The notes beneath the pieces were generated by a model. The model was not told the DNA's origin and ran no database searches. It saw nothing but the letters and a program-made list of their open reading frames with translations. Below, piece by piece: positions 60,453-64,000 of a DNA stretch of 64,000 nucleotides. Origin of the DNA: JAMXLO01 sp037201625 (lineage in GTDB: Bacteria > Pseudomonadota > Alphaproteobacteria > Acetobacterales > Acetobacteraceae); assembly GCA_037201625.1 (NCBI GenBank), contig JBBCGR010000003.1, positions 2,976,001 through 3,040,000 of the forward strand, given 5' to 3'. Positions within the stretch are counted from its first letter, which is position 1. Each line of letters opens with the position of its first letter. The position numbers were made by a program, and so were the translations under genes.

Positions 60453-61376
60453 ATGATGAAGGATGCATTGTTCGGCGGTGTGAACGCGGCGGTGCTGACG
60501 CCGATGCGCGGCGACCTGTCGGTCGACCTCGACCGCATGGCGGCGCATTCACGCTGGCTGCTGGCAAACGGCTGCAACAACCTGGGCGTTCTCGGCACCA
60601 CGGGCGAGGCCAACAGCATCGGCCTCGGCGAGCGGATGGAAATCCTCGAGGGTCTCGTCGCGCGCGGCATTCCCGCGACCAAGATGATGCCGGGCACCGG
60701 CGTGACCGCGCTGACCGACACGGTGCTGCTGACCAGGCAGGCCGCCGAGATCGGCTGCCGCGGTGCATTGCTGCTGCCGCCGTTCTATTACAAGAACCCG
60801 ACCGAGGATGGCCTGTTCGCGTATTTCTCCGAGGTCATCAACCGCGTCGGCGCCGACATCAAATACTACTTCTACAATTTCCCGCAGCAATCCGCGGTGC
60901 CGTTGAGCATCGACCTGATCGCGCGGCTGCTGAAGGCGTTCCCCGGCGTGGTGAAGGGCGTCAAGGACAGCAGCGGCAATTTCGACAACGGCCGTGCCTA
61001 TGTCGAGAACTTCGCGAAGGACGGCTTTGAGGTCTATGCCGGCGACGACACGCTGCTGCGCCCGCTGCTGCTGCTCGGCAGCGCCGGCTGCATCACCGCG
61101 GCGGCCAACGTGAACTCGCCGATTGCAGCCGAGGTCTACGCGAATTGGAACAACGACCGCGGCCTAGAGGCGCATGAGCGATTGAGCGCGACGCGCCGGG
61201 CGATCGTGTCCGCGCCGCAGCCGATCCCGGCGCTGAAGGCGCTGATGGCGCGCCACACCGGCGACGCGGGCTGGCAGAACATGCGTCCGCCGCATCTGAA
61301 ACTGAGCGGCGAGGCGCAGGCCAAGCTGTTCGCGGCGTACGATGCCTGCGGCGTGCCGCTCGCGCGGGCGGCCTGA
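60453..61376 (+). CDS. DapA-family (dihydrodipicolinate synthase-like) aldolase, 307 aa
   Basis: Class I aldolase barrel. The motifs are LGTTGEANSIGLGER near residue 46, PFYYKNPTEDGLFAYF, YFYNFPQQS with the reactive Tyr, and the Schiff-base Lys K171 in GVKDSSGNFD. The last motif differs from DapA itself (GIKEAT), pointing to the NanA/KdgD-like branch that cleaves sugar-acid or keto-acid compounds. ATG 60453 follows GGAGGGGGACC. The sugar ABC permeases 800 bases downstream support a catabolic role, which is inference. Confidence 0.9.
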   Translation: MMKDALFGGVNAAVLTPMRGDLSVDLDRMAAHSRWLLANGCNNLGVLGTTGEANSIGLGERMEILEGLVARGIPATKMMPGTGVTALTDTVLLTRQAAEIGCRGALLLPPFYYKNPTEDGLFAYFSEVINRVGADIKYYFYNFPQQSAVPLSIDLIARLLKAFPGVVKGVKDSSGNFDNGRAYVENFAKDGFEVYAGDDTLLRPLLLLGSAGCITAAANVNSPIAAEVYANWNNDRGLEAHERLSATRRAIVSAPQPIPALKALMARHTGDAGWQNMRPPHLKLSGEAQAKLFAAYDACGVPLARAA

Positions 61377-61406
61377 CGGCCAGCGAGACGGTTGACGAAT
61401 CGGCGC

Positions 61407-61429
61407 ATTCTGCCCTTTGTGGGCAGAAT
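61407..61429 (+). other. Perfect nine-base inverted repeat over the start of the YgjP-like gene
   Basis: ATTCTGCCC (61407-61415) and GGGCAGAAT (61421-61429) pair around TTTGT. The ATG at 61428 lies in the right arm, so a folded RNA would hide the start codon. It could end the aldolase transcript or control the next gene; no T run follows. Confidence 0.55.
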
Positions 61430-62129
61430 GGAATTGCCGCGATCGGAAATGCTGCAGCTACCCCGCGGGCCTACGCGCGTCGAATGGCGGCGCAACCGGC
61501 GCGCACGACGCGTCAGCCTACGGATCGATCCCTGCGGCGGTGGTGTCGTCGTCACTCTGCCGATGCGTGCCGGGCGCGGCGCGGGCATGGCGCTGCTGAT
61601 GAACCATGCCGAATGGGTCGCCGATCGGCTGGCCGCGCTGCCTGACGCGTTGCCGATCGCCGATGGGTCGCTGGTGCCGATCAGCGACGTGCCGCATCGC
61701 ATCCGCCACGTGCCGTTGTTGCGAGGCGGTGCCTGGCTGCAGGATGGCGAACTGCATGTCACCGGCGCGCCGGAGTTCCTGCGCCGCCGCGTGCTGGACT
61801 TCCTGCGCGCCGAGGCCTTGCGCCGCCTGTCGGTGATGGTGGTCGCGAAGACCGCCGTGCTCGGTGCGACCGTGCGGCGCGTCTCGGTGAAGGACACCCG
61901 CAGCCGCTGGGGAAGCTGTGCCGCCGATGGCTCGCTGGCGTTCAGTTGGCGCCTGGTGATGACGCCGGAGTTCGTGCAGGACTATGTCGTCGCGCACGAG
62001 GTGGCGCACCTGAAACACATGAATCACGGCAAGCGGTTCTGGAATCTGGTGGATCGCCTGACGCCGCACGCGGCGGCGGCGATCCCGTGGCTGCAGGCAG
62101 AGGGGTTCCGGCTGCTGCGGGTCGGGTGA
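61428..62129 (+). CDS. YgjP-like (DUF45) metallopeptidase-like protein, 233 aa
   Basis: Zincin-fold protein with VVAHEVAHLKHMNHGKRFW near the C-terminus, the HExxH site plus a third His in the family position, and RVSVKDTRSRWGSC, the other signature of YgjP/UPF0215-type proteins. The N-terminal half has RRVSLRIDPCGGGVVVTLP. Start uncertain: ATG 61428 lies within a hairpin; TTG 61392 and ATG 61449 are in-frame alternatives. Activity in this family is not well defined. Confidence 0.85.
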   Translation: MELPRSEMLQLPRGPTRVEWRRNRRARRVSLRIDPCGGGVVVTLPMRAGRGAGMALLMNHAEWVADRLAALPDALPIADGSLVPISDVPHRIRHVPLLRGGAWLQDGELHVTGAPEFLRRRVLDFLRAEALRRLSVMVVAKTAVLGATVRRVSVKDTRSRWGSCAADGSLAFSWRLVMTPEFVQDYVVAHEVAHLKHMNHGKRFWNLVDRLTPHAAAAIPWLQAEGFRLLRVG

Positions 62130-62192
62130 CGCGCGGCGCGTTAGCCTGTATGGTGCCGGTGGCAACCATGCCCGCCCGGCACAAGAGGCACC

Positions 62193-63134
62193 ATGGGAGG
62201 AACCACCGCCGTCACGCGTCCGACAGCGCTGCGCGCCCTGCATGGCGACGGCGTTGGGACCACCGGCCTGCAGCGCTGGCTCGACCGGCAATTCGCGCGC
62301 CTGGCCATTCTGCCGACCACGGCGATGATGCTGGTCATCTTCGGCATCCCGCTGGCATTCTCGTTCTATCTCAGCTTCGAGGGCTGGTCGCCGGAACAGA
62401 CGCTGTTCGCCGGCAAGTTCGCGGGCCTGGCGAATTATGAGGACCTGCTGACCGATCCGCAGTTCCTCAAGAGCCTGTCTGTCACCTTCCTCTACACCAC
62501 GATCACCGTCGCCACCGAACTGGCCTGCGGCCTCGGCATCGCGCTGCTGCTGAACATCGACCTGCCGTGGATCGGGCTGTTCCGCACCGCGCTGGTGGTG
62601 CCGATGATGATCACGCCGATCGTCGCGGCGCTGTGCTGGAAGCTGCTGCTCGATCCGGACCGCGGCGTGGTGAACTACTGGATCGGCAGCCATATCGTGT
62701 GGCTCGGCCGGCCGGACACCGCGCTGCTCTCGGTGATGGTGGTGAACCTCTGGCAGAACGCGCCGTATGTCGCGGTGCTGCTGCTGGCGGGATTGCGCTC
62801 ATTGCCCAGCGAACCGGTGGAGGCCGCGTCGATCGACGGCGCGAGCCGGCTGCAGGTGTTCTGGCACATCACGTTGCCGCTGCTGAAGCCGTACATCCTT
62901 GTGGCGCTGCTGCTGCGCACGATCTTCGAGTTTCGCGCGTTCGACAACATCTATGTCATGACCAGCGGCGGTCCGGCGAATGCGACGATGTCGCTGTCGA
63001 TGTTCACCTACCTGGCGTCGTTCGTGCGCTTCGACCTGAGCCTGGGTGCCGCGGCGTCGTGGCTGATGCTGGTGATGTGCCTGCTGCTCTGCGTGTTCTT
63101 CATCCTGGTCATCCGCCGGCGGGAGGCGAACTGA
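62193..63134 (+). CDS. Sugar-type ABC transporter permease, MalF/UgpA-like, 313 aa
   Basis: Six helices, starting with LAILPTTAMMLVIFGIPLAFSFYLSF. The EAA loop is EPVEAASIDGASRLQVFWHI. A DFLK-like loop follows helix 1 (LANYEDLLTDPQFLKSLSVT). ATG 62193 has AAGAGGCAC upstream. It precedes a second permease across a 142-base gap with a dispersed repeat. The binding protein of this importer is not between the aldolase and this gene, so it must lie further on or elsewhere. Confidence 0.93.
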   Translation: MGGTTAVTRPTALRALHGDGVGTTGLQRWLDRQFARLAILPTTAMMLVIFGIPLAFSFYLSFEGWSPEQTLFAGKFAGLANYEDLLTDPQFLKSLSVTFLYTTITVATELACGLGIALLLNIDLPWIGLFRTALVVPMMITPIVAALCWKLLLDPDRGVVNYWIGSHIVWLGRPDTALLSVMVVNLWQNAPYVAVLLLAGLRSLPSEPVEAASIDGASRLQVFWHITLPLLKPYILVALLLRTIFEFRAFDNIYVMTSGGPANATMSLSMFTYLASFVRFDLSLGAAASWLMLVMCLLLCVFFILVIRRREAN

Positions 63135-63193
63135 TGCGGGCCCCCCAATCACCCCGCTCCCTGTCACCGCGCGCCCTGTCACCGCGCCACCTG

Positions 63194-63221
63194 TCATTGC
63201 GAGCGCAGCGAAGCAATCTCC
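63194..63221 (+). repeat. Dispersed CATTGCGAGCGCAGCGAAGCAAT-type palindrome
   Basis: ATTGC (63196-63200) and GCAAT (63213-63217) flank GAGCGCAGCGAA. This element type is scattered between genes in many alphaproteobacteria. Three short direct repeats of CTGTCAYYGCG precede it at 63160-63200. It lies between the two permease genes. Confidence 0.65.
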
Positions 63222-63276
63222 ATGAAGCCTGCCCGGCGCCGTTCGCAACGACCGGCACCGCCGGCGGAGGCGCGGC

Positions 63277-64000
63277 ATGAGCGCGCTGTCCGGCGTCGGG
63301 TCGCGGCGCAGCAAGCTGCTGTACGCCGGCGCGGTCTACCTGGCGCTGATCGCCCTGACCGCGGTGTTCCTGTTCCCGCTGCTCTGGGTGGTCGGCCTGT
63401 CGCTGAAGACGCGGCTGCAGGTGTTCGCGATGCCGCCGCTGTTCGTGTGGAAGCCAACGCTCGAGAACTACGCCGCGGTGCTGGGCCAGGCGGACTTCCT
63501 GCAGGCGTTCATCAACAGCCTGGTGGTGTCCTCGGGCGCCGTGGCGCTGTCGATCTGCGTCGGCGTGCCGGCGGCCTATGCCTTCGCGCGCTTCCCGTTC
63601 CGCGGCGGGTCGTTCCTGTTCTTCTCGCTGCTGGTCATGCGCATGCTGCCGCCGATCGCGGTGCTGGTGCCGATGTACATCCTGTTCAGCAAGTTCGGGC
63701 TGACCACCACGCGGCTGTCGGTGATCCTGGCGTACAGCACGTTCAGCCTGCCGCTGGTGGTATGGATCATGCGCGGTTTCTTCGAGGACCTGCCGCGCGA
63801 GTTGGAAGAGAGCGCCTGGGTGGACGGCGCCTCGCGCTATGCCGCGTTCCGCCACGTGGTGCTGCCGCTGATCCGGCCCGGGCTGGTGGCCGCGTCCATC
63901 CTGTCATTGCAGCTTGCCTGGAACGACTTCCTGTTCTCGGCTGTACTGACCAACAACGCGACGCGCACGCTGCCGGTGCTGATGGCGGGATACTCCGGCG
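63277..64000 (+). CDS. Sugar-type ABC transporter permease, MalG-like, partial (runs off the window)
   Basis: ATG 63277 follows GGAGGCGCGG and the frame stays open to the window end, giving about 241 residues. Helix 1 (LIALTAVFLFPLLWVVGLSLK) and the loop PTLENYAAVL are typical of MalG-type subunits; the EAA loop is ELEESAWVDGASRYAAFRHV, and the SLQLAWNDFLFS segment before the last helices is present. Partner of the permease at 62193; together they form the membrane part of a CUT1 importer. Confidence 0.92.
   Translation, partial: MSALSGVGSRRSKLLYAGAVYLALIALTAVFLFPLLWVVGLSLKTRLQVFAMPPLFVWKPTLENYAAVLGQADFLQAFINSLVVSSGAVALSICVGVPAAYAFARFPFRGGSFLFFSLLVMRMLPPIAVLVPMYILFSKFGLTTTRLSVILAYSTFSLPLVVWIMRGFFEDLPRELEESAWVDGASRYAAFRHVVLPLIRPGLVAASILSLQLAWNDFLFSAVLTNNATRTLPVLMAGYSG

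Noticed and set aside
1..64000. CRISPR array or rRNA genes
   Set aside because: No regularly spaced repeats with unique spacers and no rRNA-like sequence were seen; the tandem arrays at 21.1 and 56.4 kb have no spacers.

Overview
The window is high-GC chromosomal DNA with dense, mostly ATG/GTG-started genes, many ATGA or TGATG start/stop overlaps and few AT-rich stretches. The gene content points to an alphaproteobacterium, most likely of the Acetobacteraceae (an inference from content, not from a marker gene): an exoprotein with the C-terminal Hint domain common in that family, a PEP-CTERM protein, a short OpgH glucosyltransferase, a CobW/WD40 gene pair, and dispersed palindromic repeats of the kind seen in alphaproteobacteria.

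Layout. 1-11.7 kb: an ABC-F ATPase, a 1517-residue secreted metalloprotease/beta-repeat/Hint protein, then a tight set of peptide-binding protein, gamma-glutamyltransferase, CDP-diglyceride hydrolase and luciferase-like oxidoreductase. 11.7-17.1 kb: an OsmC / FAD oxidoreductase / FAD monooxygenase / MaoC hydratase operon facing a CadC-type regulator with TPRs; three 11-bp direct repeats lie in front of osmC. 17.1-24.3 kb: mnmE, a YyaL/SSP411 thioredoxin-fold protein, a DsrE-like protein, ogt, quinone oxidoreductase and a DHA2 MFS exporter. 24.3-26 kb: a scarred pocket with a tRNA 3'-end-like sequence, a broken DUF6883/DUF4926 pair and a truncated FkbM methyltransferase. 26-32 kb: DUF1330, an intact FkbM gene, opgH, a large membrane protein and an O-antigen ligase, all suggesting envelope glycan work. 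32.1-34.1 kb: a visibly low-GC insert with an AAA+ ATPase preceded by a clear intrinsic terminator. 34.2-42.7 kb: CobW, WD40, LpoA-like activator, rsmI, hemW, a PEP-CTERM protein with a C39-peptidase-like Cys/His/Asp set, a YbaK deacylase, rdgB and rph. 42.8-48.3 kb: PhyH dioxygenase, a sugar-type ABC importer lacking its ATPase, and an NDH-2-like flavoprotein. 48.3-50.2 kb: a second low-GC pocket with a decayed IS1595-type transposase, a Panacea-domain protein plus a small partner (candidate toxin-antitoxin pair) and a decayed winged-helix-like fragment. 50.3-56.3 kb: hypotheticals, a metallophosphoesterase, an ABC exporter with a histidine phosphatase, and a SYLF protein. 56.7-59.9 kb: an iron locus (TonB-dependent siderophore receptor with two matching upstream palindromes, then piuC). 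60-64 kb: YcgN, a DapA-family aldolase, a YgjP-like metallopeptidase and two sugar ABC permeases, the last cut by the window end.

The most interesting parts are the two low-GC pockets (AAA+ ATPase; Panacea pair), the broken DUF6883/DUF4926 module, the protease-Hint fusion, the C39-like PEP-CTERM protein, and the regulator-type direct repeats in front of the osmC operon. All family names come from recognising motifs by eye; no database search was run.
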